DNA of 64,000 nt from Lobosporangium transversale (lineage: Eukaryota > Mortierellomycota > Mortierellomycetes > Mortierellales > Mortierellaceae). A program made the position numbers and the translations under genes. The stretch spans positions 62,001-126,000 of the forward strand of contig NW_019029024.1 of NCBI RefSeq assembly GCF_002105155.1. Direction: 5' to 3'. The notes beneath the pieces were generated by a model that was given only the letters and a program-made list of their open reading frames with translations, had not been told where the DNA came from and did no database searches. Below, in pieces: positions 47,991-59,934 of the stretch; the first letter of the stretch is position 1, and every line of letters starts with the position of its first letter.

Positions 47991-50340
47991 TCATGAAAGT
48001 ACTTTGCCCATGCGGATACCCATCATGATGCGCTCGGCTAGATTACGATCCTTGCGCCCCACAAGGCTTGTCGCACGCCCACCACGACCCCCACGCGCTG
48101 TGCGACCTACGCGATGCAAATAGTCAACAATGGTTACAGGAAAGTCGTACAGAACCACGTGGTTGACAGCTGTAGTATCAATCCCTCGTGATGCAATATC
48201 TGTTGAGATCAGCACCTTTCCTCCAGTATAGCTAGGCTTTGCGGCAGATCCTTTAGACATTGTGTTCAACCCGGGTGGGGGCGGAATATAATCATCGTCC
48301 ATGAACTGTTCAAGGATCTCATTGCGATTTGAAGCGTCCCCATGCAAAACACCTAACAGTCCTGGAACCTTGTTTGTCTTCAAGTGCTCGTACAGGATCT
48401 CACAAGAATGCTTGGTGTTGCAAAAGATTAGTGTGTTCTCTTTGCGTTTACTTCCTGCAATCTGTTGTTGTTTTGCTAGAATATCCAGGATGGCTTTAGG
48501 TCGATTTCCAAAGTAAGGTTTTAGATCTAGGAATGTTTGATGCAATCCTGGTAGCGATTTATGCAAGGAAGGCGTCGTGATCTTGAGTATACCGGGCAAA
48601 GTTTCGTCTAGAGTGTCTGATACCTTCTTGGGCAGCGTGGCCGATACAACAGTGATATTGGTCGGATACCTAGTATTGGAGGCAGCGACTCTGGCCTGCT
48701 TAACAATTATAGAAACCTCGTCTCCGAATCCACGATCAAACATTGAATCGGCTTCATCAATCACCAGATGTATCAATGAGTCTAAACAAATCTTGTTGTC
48801 TTCAAGTAGACCAGCACTACCTCGAATTTTGCGGTCATTCTCGCCCTTGTGATTAGATCTATACGCCTCTTTTGGTAGATAGTCTAGCAAGCTGGATGGT
48901 GTAGCAACAATAATATCAACAGGTCCAGATTCCAGGCGCTGGATAATACTCTTGGGTGCCATCGCATGCGATATTGCTAAGGCTCTGACTTTGATCGAAT
49001 GTGAGAGATCTTTCAAAATAGAGGACACTTGAGCTACAAGCTCACGTGAGGGTAACAGCACAATAGCTCTGGGCTGATTGAAATGTCGGATTGTGTTTAA
49101 TGCACGGACCTTACTCCCTTCAGCGTCAATCCCTCCCTCACTCTGATAACGACTGATGGCCTCATCTTCCTGCACTTTGAGTTGATGAAGTACAGGAATC
49201 AGGTATGCTAGAGTCTTTCCAGATCCTGTTTCTGCAGCACAAAGTGTATAGGGCGATTTTTTTTTAGGATCGATTGCTGCTGGGATAGTTAAGGCCTGAA
49301 TCTCTGTTGGCCTGATGCTTTCCAGTGATTCATTTGATACTATAGCGGAGGATTTGGACACCCTTACAGATTTGGACAGCAATTCCATGACGCCCTTCTC
49401 TACATCCGGATGTATCCCCATATCCTGAAATCTGCTACTGGCAACTTTATCCATCATCTCCTGCACATCGCCCAATTCCTTCGCAAAGACTTCTTCATTT
49501 GACGTTTTGTCAAGACCAGTCTGAGCATTCATTTTGTATTTGGAAATAGGTATGTTTCTATTCGAGATCAAATTCAAACTCACATCCGAGGCAATGGGTT
49601 TTAGCGCGAATCGAACAGGAACAAATCCGCGTACTTTTGGTCCTAATTTTCTCTTGGCACCAGCCTTAATCAGCGCCCGTTCTGCCGCCGCCGCTTTGTC
49701 TCTTCCAGCATTACCAGTTTTGAGGGACAGGTCATTGTGAGATCCCTTGGACTTGTAGAATGACGCGAATCCTGGTGCAAACGAATGTTCAAGCTGTGGG
49801 TTCCTTGATCCTCTTTCGAGCGAAGTAACAGATACAGAGGTTGAGATGATACGTTTTCGCGGAGAAGAGACTTTGGCTTGCATTCCCGATGATTCCGAAG
49901 TATCCAAAGTTAGTTTCTTCCATTGATGACTCTTAGGCTTTGCATCATGCGGAAGTGTCGTGCTCTTATAGTTGGTCGTATGTTTTGATGACCGGGTGGC
50001 TTTCAATTTCTGTTCCTTGATGATTCGCTGTTTAGGGCGAGGTGCTCTCTTTGCGTAAACAACAACAGCAGAGCTTGTTGAGAAGTATTGTTGGCCAGTA
50101 GATATAATATTGTTTATACATGATATACTGGAGCTGAATGGCCAACTTATGGCTTGACAGCGTCTAAAAGTCTGGTATGACAAGACTGGAACAATCCGAT
50201 CTGATCTCTTTAAAAGAAAATGCAAAGCTAATTTATTTCAAATCAATTACCAAGAAGCCAGGAGAGCATCTATTATGATTAGCTTTGTTGAATGGAATAC
50301 TAGAAGGATTCATAATTATTGGAATGGCCGTACCTGACAT
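47991..50340 (-). CDS. MRH4: Mitochondrial DEAD-box RNA helicase Mrh4-like
   Basis: The main exon 47991-50227 has no initiator ATG (its frame opens after TAATTTATTTC|AG). The 7-nt exon 50334-50340 (ATGTCAG, donor GTACGG) joins in phase to give MSALHFLLKRSDRIVPVLSY, 747 aa in all. The N-terminus is basic and hydroxylated (presequence-like, FSTSSAVVV). Helicase motifs are [65 protein letters not shown] and [13 protein letters not shown]. Yeast Mrh4 is needed for assembly of the mitochondrial large ribosomal subunit. Confidence 0.88.
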
Positions 50341-50448
50341 GACGAAAAGGAAGGCTACGAGCTGTTTCAACTTTTTTTTTTTTTTTTTTTTTTTTTTGAG
50401 AACAAAAAATAGTGACTGCTGTAATGGATGTCACCAAAAGAGGAATAG

Positions 50449-51483
50449 TTATACAAGTGTACCGATATAGTGGGACCGAGGATATCGCTCTTTGAGTTTT
50501 GGCCATTGTACTAGAAAAACATCAGACAGCGGATAAAGGAGCTTGCCAGCGAGGCTGAGCGTCTGAACTCTCGCAAAACTCTCGACAAACACCAGATCAG
50601 GCGTCAACTCATCAGAAATACCTATCATTCTTGCGCCAATGACAGCTAGGGCCAGAGCTAAGCATGTCCCAGGGCCATTCATGAGCAAAATACTCCGACG
50701 TCCTGAACACTGTAGATCCTGCGATGGTGATGATGATGATGATAATGATGAACGCTCTAGACTAGTTTGTTCTGATGGCTGAGACGGTACTGATGCACAA
50801 TGATGGTTGATTTTCTGTATTGACAAAAAGGTGAGATGCTTGATCAATGGTATGGCTACTATTAATGACTTGACCAGAGTCAATGGTGTTGTTAATAAGG
50901 ACTGGTGTACGTGTCGACTACGGGGGATGCGATGAATAGTGTATCCATTTAAATGACCAGCATCTTCAGCAATTTGTCTTTGATGAGCTGTGGTAAGGCT
51001 TTTGAACAGAGTAGTAACATCTCTCTGGTGACGCGAAGATTCGAATCGATGAACCTTTTCGACACTAGCATGATCATCAATGCCAACTACATAGTGTCTA
51101 GGTGAGTATTTGCTGATATCCAGTCCAGATATTAGCTGTAACATCTCAGCAGTGTGTCCTCCAGAGCCAAGAAAAATGGTTGTCGTGCATCTGTGAGTAT
51201 GAGCTACGAACGAGTTTTCCTTAATGGCATTGAGAGTATTCCCTCTGGTGTTGATAATCACTTTCTTATCACTGGACAATGAAAATGATGATGATGACGA
51301 TGTTGAAGTTACTTCGTTGGGGAGCGTCACAGATGTGTCCCTCAATAACTTTTTACTTGGACGATATTGGGGTAGAGCGGAACGTAGCCGAAGAGCAACG
51401 GCAAGCGCTATGGGGACTGAGACTATGATTGAAGTCAAAAGGGCTGCGAGAGCAACATTATAGACATTCGAATCAAATTCCAT
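50449..51483 (-). CDS. ALG14: ALG14-like UDP-GlcNAc transferase subunit
   Basis: A single exon of 344 aa. The N-terminal transmembrane helix (about residues 9-31) is followed by the ALG14 signature: TTIFLGSGGHTAEMLQLISG, HRIPRSRHVHQSLLTT, LLMNGPGTCLALALA, FVESFARVQTLSLAGKLLYP and FLVQWPKLKERYP. A Ser-rich insert (about 245-265) is lineage-specific. ALG14 anchors the catalytic partner ALG13 to the cytosolic face of the ER, where the pair adds the second GlcNAc to dolichol-PP-GlcNAc in N-glycan assembly. ALG13 is not in this window. Confidence 0.93.
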   Translation of the reverse strand: MEFDSNVYNVALAALLTSIIVSVPIALAVALRLRSALPQYRPSKKLLRDTSVTLPNEVTSTSSSSSFSLSSDKKVIINTRGNTLNAIKENSFVAHTHRCTTTIFLGSGGHTAEMLQLISGLDISKYSPRHYVVGIDDHASVEKVHRFESSRHQRDVTTLFKSLTTAHQRQIAEDAGHLNGYTIHRIPRSRHVHQSLLTTPLTLVKSLIVAIPLIKHLTFLSIQKINHHCASVPSQPSEQTSLERSSLSSSSSPSQDLQCSGRRSILLMNGPGTCLALALAVIGARMIGISDELTPDLVFVESFARVQTLSLAGKLLYPLSDVFLVQWPKLKERYPRSHYIGTLV

Positions 51484-51742
51484 TACAAGTTTCCAACCAG
51501 CCAGGACAGGATTCTCAACGTAATGAAACAGAGGATTTTAGTTTTTCAAAAAAAAAAAAAAAAGTTGGGACGTTTGTAGTGGTCCTTTATCACGTGTATG
51601 GTTTAAATATATACCACTTTATTGAGTCAGAGCAGATGACCCTTCATTTTAAAAAAAGAATGACACTGTTTGTGTAACTGGTCGATTAATGCTAGGTCGA
51701 TATCATACATACATACTACGAAGGAAAAACTTTTTCCATTTT

Positions 51743-52480
51743 TTAGCGTGGAGGATTATGGGAGGAAGCCTCCCCTTGAGGGATTGGGTAGGCAGTACCC
51801 TGTGGTTGACCAGATGGTGGACCGTATGGAGCAGTGTAGGCTGTTGCCGGGGCAGCTGGGGGAGGATAGGTTGTTGTTGAAGAAGCTGGAGGGGGGTATG
51901 CGGGGGGTGCTCCTGAGTATGCTGAATCAGTAGGAGGATACCCACCCGTGCCAGGTGGATACGCTGCGTAAGTGCCTGTGGCCTCAGGGGGCTTTTCCGA
52001 ATAAGGTGAGGAGGCTGGAGGGGGATAGCCAAAACCGGATTGTCCCTGAGGAGCATCAGCAGGGGGATATGAGGAGTTCTGGTAAGCTAAGTTAGGATCG
52101 CCTGGAGGGGGAGCATACGTTTGTTGCGGGAAGGCATATTGTTGCTGCTGGTCGGGTAAAGGTGTAACAGCGGCTTGCTGTGTGGGTACAGCCCTTGCGG
52201 CGCGGCGTCTGCGAAGGCAAAAAAGAATGATGATAAGAAGAAGCAGCACACCAAAAACAGCGGTCCAGGCATAGTTTCTGTTTTTTCTGCACTGGTACGA
52301 ATTTATACAGTGATATCCATTTGGACACCAGCGACGGGGATATTCTGAACAAATTTCTTCACGCTTCTCAAAGCGCATCACAGAACGTTTGACCAAGGGT
52401 GAGATTGGGGAGGTAAGCGCTGGGATCAGGTCAGCGCCGCCCAGAGTGTCGGCACGGACCATATTCAACGAGGAGGGCAT
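51743..52480 (-). CDS. Small single-pass membrane protein with Cys-rich head and PY-motif tail (VOPP1/WBP1-like)
   Basis: 245 aa from the ATG at 52480. A short N-terminal part with possible Kex2 sites (LVKR, FEKR) leads to a compact cysteine segment (ICSEYPRRWCPNGYHCINSYQC), one transmembrane helix (WTAVFGVLLLLIIILFCL) with RRRRAAR behind it, and a Pro/Tyr/Ala-rich tail with repeated PP.Y-type motifs (YPPP, PPAYPPP). The plan resembles VOPP1/ECOP, WBP1 and Shisa proteins, whose PY motifs recruit WW-domain proteins such as Nedd4-family ligases. A function in endosomal sorting is an inference only. An upstream signal-peptide exon cannot be excluded. Confidence 0.65.
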   Translation of the reverse strand: MPSSLNMVRADTLGGADLIPALTSPISPLVKRSVMRFEKREEICSEYPRRWCPNGYHCINSYQCRKNRNYAWTAVFGVLLLLIIILFCLRRRRAARAVPTQQAAVTPLPDQQQQYAFPQQTYAPPPGDPNLAYQNSSYPPADAPQGQSGFGYPPPASSPYSEKPPEATGTYAAYPPGTGGYPPTDSAYSGAPPAYPPPASSTTTYPPPAAPATAYTAPYGPPSGQPQGTAYPIPQGEASSHNPPR

Positions 52481-52639
52481 AAGGAGAGGAATAGATGAAT
52501 TTGAGTATTATGTGAAGAAAATGAAGGAGAAGAAAAAAGAAAGAGTAGCGCGTTTGATCTTTATTATTTATTCTATTATTACCCTTAACTGACATCATCA
52601 TGTAAAAATTAACTTTATTTTCAACCCATGCTTGATAAA

Positions 52640-52783
52640 CTATCCAATAGTCTCGATCTTCACATTACGAAGCGAATTAGCAGACGAAACCATATCAAGA
52701 TATTCGTTCACACTTGTCGCACACTCTAGGTCATCGACATGACTTGCAAACATTCGATCGTAGATGATTTCTGACTCTAAAGA

Positions 52784-52816
<33 letters not shown>

Positions 52817-54230
52817 CGTCAGACGTCAGTCGTCAGTCAAAATGAAAATAAAGTACTTGATAGCTTCTTTTTCCAACAAAAAATTCTTACTTCAATATCA
52901 AAGTAGTCCAGTTTGGTCCAGCTTTCTTCATCTGCAAGACGTGCTTTATTAGGTCCACTGGCCTTCCGTGCCTCTGAATCTGTCGCACTTCGTACCTGAA
53001 CCTAAAGTATTAAAATTTTTTTATACGTATGGGATGGTAAAGGAGCTGTCAAGACACAACAAATAACATCCCAATAGTAACAATAAGAAAAATATATATT
53101 CAAGTAGTACCTGCAAAGCTTTCGCTTTCTGATCCTGTTCCACCTTCTGCTTTGCTAGCAGCTCCTTATTCTCCTCATCACTGACTTTCTTGTTGGCTTG
53201 CTTATGTTTCTCATCAATTTTATCCAGGTATTTAAAGCTAGGGCGGAGCTGTACTGCGCCATGGAATGGCGTTAAATGCATCTCATCTAATATCCACAAG
53301 AACGTAACCATTAGATATTATGGTTATACAATGGCATATTCATTCTGTCTCATTGTAGTAGGGAGTAACTCAATAAGTAATCTTACCGTTTCTCAGAACA
53401 CCTGCGAGGTAGTTAGTAGCATTAGGGATGAGTGAAGAGACTAACGTCTGTTTATCTAATAACTCCTTGTCTTCATCATCATCAGGCTCTTCATCTAATG
53501 CCGTCCTGAGAGCCTTGTCATTCATGCCCAAGGCTAGTTCCTCTCCTCTTTCCCGGTTGTACTGGCTCGCATTGGTGTCCAGAGGTATTTCCAGCTCAAT
53601 CAACTGTGAAATAGGTTTAATCCTAGCCTTGCTAGGGCTTGATTCTCGAGTATATGTAAAAGCTGCAGCCCGTACTGGATACTGAAACAAATAAAGATAC
53701 TTGGCTAGCCGTTGCGAGAGATAAACAGGTATTTCTTTAACGAGTTCATCTCCTTCATCTGCAAAGTCTGGTAGCTTGTTGCTTCCAGTATCCATTGTCG
53801 CATCTGTATCCTGATCATAGTTGTCACCATCAACATCCATCGACGCACTTTCAAAGGTGGGTGGTGAAGATTCATCATGGAGCGATAATTCGTCCATCCT
53901 TGGTTGCTCAATCACTGAATTAACTCTTTCTTTTTTCTGCTCACTTTCGCTCAAGTCTTTATGAGGTGTAACAATAGTACTGACGCTGGGTAGGACAGTG
54001 TGATTTTCATCATTGGTCGATTTCCTTTTCAGAAGGCGCTCTTCTTCCAAGCGCTCCTGTAACTGCATTTCATCCTCAATAATCCCACCTTCATCTGTGG
54101 GACTTATTGAGTTGTCATCGGCCATTTGTGCATCGTTATCAGAGCCCTCGCCTTCAGCTGGTACTACAACTTTCTTGCGAGATCGTGCAGAGCCTGAAAA
54201 ACTAGGCTTGAAGCTCATTTTAGGTGGCAT
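52640..54230 (-). CDS. RPC37: RNA polymerase III subunit Rpc5/Rpc37-like
   Basis: Four exons (53387-54230, 53111-53286, 52891-53001, 52640-52774) join in phase to 421 aa. The N-terminal 150 residues are acidic and low complexity. The conserved Sin/RPC5 core is VKEIPVYLSQRLAKYLYLFQ, YPVRAAAFTYTRES, ELEIPLDTNASQYNRERGEE, DKQTLVSSLIPNATNYLAGV and LTPFHGAVQLRPSFKYLDKI. The C-terminal exon holds ESWTKLDYFDIESEIIYDRM. This subunit pairs with Rpc53 in the Pol III termination/initiation subcomplex. It has yeast-like length (Rpc37 is shorter, human POLR3E much longer). Exon 4 uses the acceptor TTTAGAG|TCA because the first AG breaks the frame. Confidence 0.88.
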
Positions 54231-54521
54231 GTTTGAAAGAGATGTGAGAAAATTGGTCAAATCGTCTGATTTATTGCTATTGAAGGCACAGCTTGATCCT
54301 TATGTTTCTCCAGTGGAATGTAATTGCCGCTGTTGTTGCTGCTGGTTTGTATGACCTTTGTATAGGCGACTTTTTTTTTTTTTTTTTTTTTTTGCAATGC
54401 GTAATGTTTCAAAATGGCAAGCCACATTCAAAATAGGCATCGTTTTTTATTGTGGTCCCTGCTCTCTTTCTGTCACCAAAGTAAATACAGTGCTGAATAA
54501 ACAAGACATCAGCAAGGCATC

Positions 54522-56688
54522 ATGGACCCCTACAATGGTGAGTTTTGAGCCCTAGCCTCTCATCTTATGTATCATGGTCGCCACATTTGATATGCCCTTG
54601 AGGCGCTCGTACACTGTCAGCTGCAATGTTTCCTGCACCATTCCTATTTTCCTGACTCTAGCATCCGCGTGTAGATAGCGATCCGGTTTTTCATGCCACG
54701 CCCCTCGAATCACCTATTGAAATCCCTACACTTCAGAACTGCCCACGGGTCCGTTTCCAGCCTACAGGAGGGAGCCGTGGAGGGCATGGACGTGGATGCT
54801 ATTCAGATAATCGCCAAAGGGCACCGTTTCAATACGGTGCATCCCAGCAAGGCGCCTTGCGCTATGATCCACAATTAGGCCTGCAGCCTCAAGGATACCA
54901 GCAATATGGACAAGGACATCTCGCCACTAATTCATACCAACAGCAGCAGCAGCAGCCTCAATTAATGCGACCTTTAATTCCCCCTATCCAGTTTCTTGAT
55001 CAACATTTGGATGTTTTTCAGGCCACATCGTATGAAGTACCTCAAGACTGCCTCAAAATTGAATATGGGCCGCCTGAAAATGTAAATTTGGATCTATTTT
55101 GCATTCAAGGGGTGGTCACTAACCTGTTAGAGAGCAAGGTATGTAAATCCCAACGGTTGCTAGCCATACTTGGAATGAGATTGGGTCACTACTGACAATC
55201 GTGAGTGTGACTTGACCTAAATGCACTTTGTAACAGAGAAAGCTTCGCGATATCCCCTCGGAAACATTTAGTCGCGCTCGCCAGCGCTGCAACCCTTATG
55301 AACTTGTGGGCTCATCCATCTTCATGAACCGTGCATCTGTCAAGTTGGCTAGCATCGATTCGCAACTTGCTTTGACTGCAACCAAAGAGGACCCAACAGC
55401 CGGGCAGGGTCGGGAAGATGATCGAAAGACTTTCCGCTTTGCCGACTTATGTTCTGGCCCTGGGGGCTTTTCTGAGTATCTTCTTTGGCGCAAGCACACT
55501 TGGGGTGAACGTGCGCGAGGATGGGCTATAACTCTCAAAGGGGACCTCGATTTTCAATTAGAACGATTCCATAAGGATGCTGTGGTTTATGAGGCCTTAA
55601 AGACGTACTATGGCAAAGATGACACGGGAAATATTCTCAAACAGGAAAATATCGATGCTTTTGCAGACATGGTGAACAAGGATACGAATGAACTCGGTGT
55701 AGGACTGGTCTCTGCGGATGGAGGCATTTCAGTTGATGGTGATGAGGCCGTACAGGAGACCCGTCTACAGCGCCTTATCCTTTGTCAAATCTTGACAATG
55801 TTCATGATCCTTCAGAAAGGTAGCTATCTTCATTTAATTTGAATTTTTGGTAATTTCCTTGTGAGTTCACTAAACGTTCTGTTGCTCACATCTGCCTTAG
55901 GTGGGGATTTTGTGGTCAAAGTGTTTGATATCTTTACACCTGTCACTGCGGGACTAGTCTGGCTTCTGTCTCGCCACTTTGAAAAGATCTGTGTTATGAA
56001 GCCATTGACAAGTCGGCCTATGAATTCTGAGCGTTATGTTGTTTGTCGACACTTGCTCAGACGTAAACCGGAGCAAGTGATTGAACATCTCAAAAAGGTG
56101 AACGCGCAATATCAGGACATAGAAGAGAGGATAGGTGTGGAGGATCCGGCAGCTTCTACTCCAGTAACCGAAGATTCTCTTAGGAAAGAGGATGTCAACC
56201 ACATCATAGATCTCAACACTTTGTTAGCAGATGTTCATTTCGTGGAGTATATCAAGCGGAACAATATCAAGACAGCTATACGACAGACTGAAGCACTAGA
56301 TGTTTTTTTGAAGTACGTTAATGAAGGACTTCGTCCAGCTTTTGATCAGGAGGCTATAAAGAAGCTGTGTTTACAGGAGTGGCGTATTCCTCCGCGTCCA
56401 CAGCCAAATCACTCTCACCATCAACATATAAAACAACAGCAGCGCTATCCCACACATGGGCCACACCATCAGCATGGCAATGCACGACATCATCCTTATC
56501 AGCCTTCGAGATCTCAGCAATACCCCCAACAGCATCAACAGCATGGATCCTCTTCGAGAGGCAGGTTACACTCTAGTACACAGCCAGGATCAGGTCGATC
56601 TTCTAACGAGCACCGCGGACAACCCGGTGTTCTTGACTCTTTATTGAACAACATGCAGCAACCTTCTCCCGGCCCTCCTAGGTATTAA
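54522..56688 (+). CDS. CMTR1: Cap-specific mRNA (nucleoside-2'-O-)methyltransferase 1
   Basis: Four exons (54522-54537, 54675-55138, 55237-55819, 55901-56688) join in phase to 616 aa. Exon 1 encodes only MDPYN plus one base. The N-terminus is Gly/Gln-rich. The FtsJ-like Rossmann domain has RFADLCSGPGGFSEYLLWR (S-adenosylmethionine site), ARGWAITLKGDLDF, LGVGLVSADGGISVDG and GGDFVVKVFD (catalytic Lys). The C-terminus is His/Gln-rich and low complexity. No G-patch or WW domain is seen, unlike animal CMTR1. It would methylate the first transcribed nucleotide (cap 1). Confidence 0.92.
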
Positions 56689-56830
56689 CCAATGTATACA
56701 CAGCCAATAAAGTTTGAAGTTACACGTAAAGGTTTTCGACCTGTCGCCCGATGCTAAGCCACTTTGGCGAAAGCACATAAAAATGCGTCGTTTTCCTTTG
56801 TTTGCCAGGTACTCCACACTTTTCCAGATA

Positions 56831-59747
56831 ATGGCTGACCAGCGCAAGGACAAGCGCATCAAGCTCTTTCTCGAAAGGAGCATTGAGCGACTACCTTTTG
56901 ACATCACTCAAAAGGCTGAAGAGATCTATCTTCCGTAAATATCACGTACTCCAGACAAACATGTACTCAAATGCCTACATTAAGAAGCAAGGTTTTATTC
57001 GTTCCGAAATGTACTCAAGTAATTATTGGATGAATTTGGATGATTCAAATTGATGTTTAGAGATGGCGATCCCACGGAAAAGCTGAAACGGAAAGTCAAA
57101 GTCATTACAGAGATTGCAGGAGATAAGTACGATAGGTTCACAGATAAAGTCGTAACAAAGGATGATATACATCCGGATAAGCAGCCTTCTATCATAACCA
57201 CGGCAGAACAAGGAACCACGACAGAACAAAATGCTGAGCCGGATCCAGGAATGGTAGGAGCCTCTTCAACGTCGTCAGCCGTAGCAGTACGTGCGACTTC
57301 ACCACAAGGAATATACGCAAAACTTTGGTAGGATGCCGAAAGTCGCGTAAAAATGCTGGCTTGCTTAAGTCGATAACGCATATCGCATAAAGCCTAACAC
57401 ACTCCTAACGGTACCGAAAATTTGTATATTCGCAATGTAGGCATGCACAAAGTGAAATAGGACTTGCCTTGGATGTTCTCAACATTATTATCTCTTCTTA
57501 TCAAATAAACCCTGGAACTACAGGAGGTATTGGAAGTACCAATAATGGAGCCATGCCAAACTCTGCACTTCCCCCAGGATCACTGAAATGCGACTATGTA
57601 CCCCGAGCGCCTCTGTCATTGCAAACTATGATTTCAAATGAAAAAATGGCATTGGGTAGCAAGAAACACCAACTACGCAGTGCCGCTGCTATTTTGATGC
57701 AAGGCGCTCAAAAGTTAAAGAAAGTCATGGCAGATGAGAGTCAGTTTTGGGGCGGAGCCCTTCGGCTACGGAAAAATAACTGGTGTATTGTTTCTGCTAA
57801 GACTGGGCACCACTCGACCAATCGAATTACAGGAGGATCGCAGCTTTATGTTCATTATGGATTTCAAGACGGTAAGGATTACTGTGGGTGCTTTGCACTC
57901 TAACTCTGACATTTAGAGGGCCATTATACCTGATATTAAGGGAGCCGAGATCTTATTTCCATTTTTTATTTTATATTAATGCATTCCCCATGTTGTGATA
58001 GTTGGATCGCTCTTCGGTAGTCGATCTTATGCAGAGCTAGTTCGTAATCAATCATTTTCGGGACCAAAAAAGGCAACAAGTATCGAACTCAACTTCCCAA
58101 ACAAGACCGGAAAGGTTATCGTTGTGAGCCTCGTACAGCAAGGTGCTTCACATACCTTCAGTAGGTTATTCTGCATATCATGGATTTTTTTTTTTTTTTT
58201 TTTTTTTTGAGCTACATTGGTATGTGTTAATAGCTAATCCTGAATTATCGCCTTAATATCATTATGCTAACAGAGATGCCAACGTCTAGAACCAAGAGCA
58301 CTCTACATAATCAACTCTTGGATGCTCAAAACACGCTCTTCGATGGCGAATTATATCACGAGGTTTGTCCCTGTCATAAATATCCTTGTATGTGTCACAT
58401 GATATGTTTATCGATCATAAAAATTTACCTTTTTTTTTTTCTCAGTTGACAAACGAGGCACGCTCAATGAACAACAGTGTATCCATTGTAGACAATGAAA
58501 TATTTATGCCTATTAGTGACGAATTAGAGCTCAAAATTGCTTACAGGATGCCTACGTCAGAAAACATTCCGAATCTCTCATTATCTTCGTCTGAGGATAT
58601 GGTGATGGGAGAAAGTCATGATGGCATAGAAAATCCTAACATGACAAATAGTCTTAATCGTACAGCGAATATACTACGATGCGCTATGCAGCTGATGCAA
58701 CACCGACGATATCGACAAAATATCAAGGAGCGGACAGACAGTTTTTTTAAGAGCTCTCGTCCAGGTGGGGGGAGAACTGCAGGCTCATTTGGACATATAC
58801 AACAGACACTTCAACAGCGCCCTACAGCTGTACTTAGTATGACTCTCCAAGCACTGCAATACTATTCTTTTTCAAAACGGATCCGGGACGTGATTGGCAG
58901 AGCCACTAGAAATATAAAGCAAAACTGGTGGGAGCCTGTTGATGTGTACTCGATCGATGTTAAAGCATCAACTCCAATACAAAGCAATTCAGAATTATTG
59001 ATTCCAGGGACATCTAACTTTTCATCGCGGGGAACGACAACCAACCATGGCATGGGATCTGTAGTTTCGATCAATCTTGGCGATAAAGCGCCTGCGGTAC
59101 GGTTCGTCATACGGTCTCATCCTGCACCTTGCGTCATCCTCCAGCTGACAGATCGACCTTCAGCACCAATTATGCATGTCACAGAGTTTGAGAGAGTGCT
59201 AGAGCAAGAATTGACCACGCGTGCAATTGGGCGTATTTGCGAGATTCTCAATTCGATTAAATCTTGGAACGACTCCTTGCCGACACTGCAGAGCCCCAAG
59301 TTTGTGATCGACATTGACAAACGCTGCGTTGGTGTATTTCATATGTTGCGAAGAGATAACTCAACTGCTCTTAGTACATCCACAGTGTACGAACTCATTA
59401 TGTGGATTACGTTCATGTTGTCCTTTAACAAATCTTCCGATAATGTTAATTTTTTTATTTTTTATTTTTATTTTTATATATATATATGTAGAATACTTCA
59501 ACTTGATATTAGCGCAGAGAGAGCCATAAGTATCTCTATTAATACTAAGCATGGTAGCATTAATCGATACAAAATTGTTTACTTGGAGGATCAGCAACTT
59601 CAACTACCTCAGAGTGAAGATGCAGGCACAAACAATTCCCATCCATATGACACAGCGAATTCCTCTATGACTCTGCATCAGACTGCAGGAAGGACAATGG
59701 AGGGCTTTAGAGAGTGGCTAAGACAGAGCATCATCGCAGAGCTTTAA
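56831..59747 (+). CDS. MED17: Mediator subunit 17
   Basis: Seven exons (56831-56934, 57061-57327, 57441-57871, 58002-58160, 58274-58362, 58446-59386, 59492-59747) join in phase to 748 aa. Conserved Med17 segments include LRLRKNNWCIVSAKTGHHST, GSLFGSRSYAELVRNQSFSG, HNQLLDAQNTLFDGELYHEL and a C-terminal beta domain (STVILQLDISAERAISISIN). The last intron uses the GTACGA donor at 59387. Retaining it stays in frame but inserts a Phe/Tyr/Ile run, while the donor GTTAAT at 59445 would break the frame. Med17 is the scaffold of the Mediator head module and bridges activators to RNA polymerase II. The start at 56831 (MADQRKDKR) is the best of several. Confidence 0.88.
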
Positions 59748-59850
59748 CTTACAAAATACACTATGTAATAACGGACTTTGCGGCTTGGCAGTATAGTCTG
59801 CCATACTTGCAAACACAATTGATCAGCAATCTGAAGCAATCATGTGTGTG

Positions 59851-59882
<32 letters not shown>

Positions 59883-59934
59883 TCAACTAAAGTTATGTGT
59901 TTAATTATCTACTATCATTTAACTACACATTTGT

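Noticed and set aside
50230-50275. ATG with a 23-nt intron as MRH4 start (MLSWLL...)
   Set aside because: It closes in phase, but 23 nt is too short for a spliceosomal intron; the exon at 50334-50340 is preferred.
59445-59491. Possible 47-nt intron with donor GTTAAT in MED17
   Set aside because: Removing it shifts the frame into a stop. The donor at 59387 (GTACGA) removes 105 nt, keeps the frame and gives a Med17-like STVILQLDIS.
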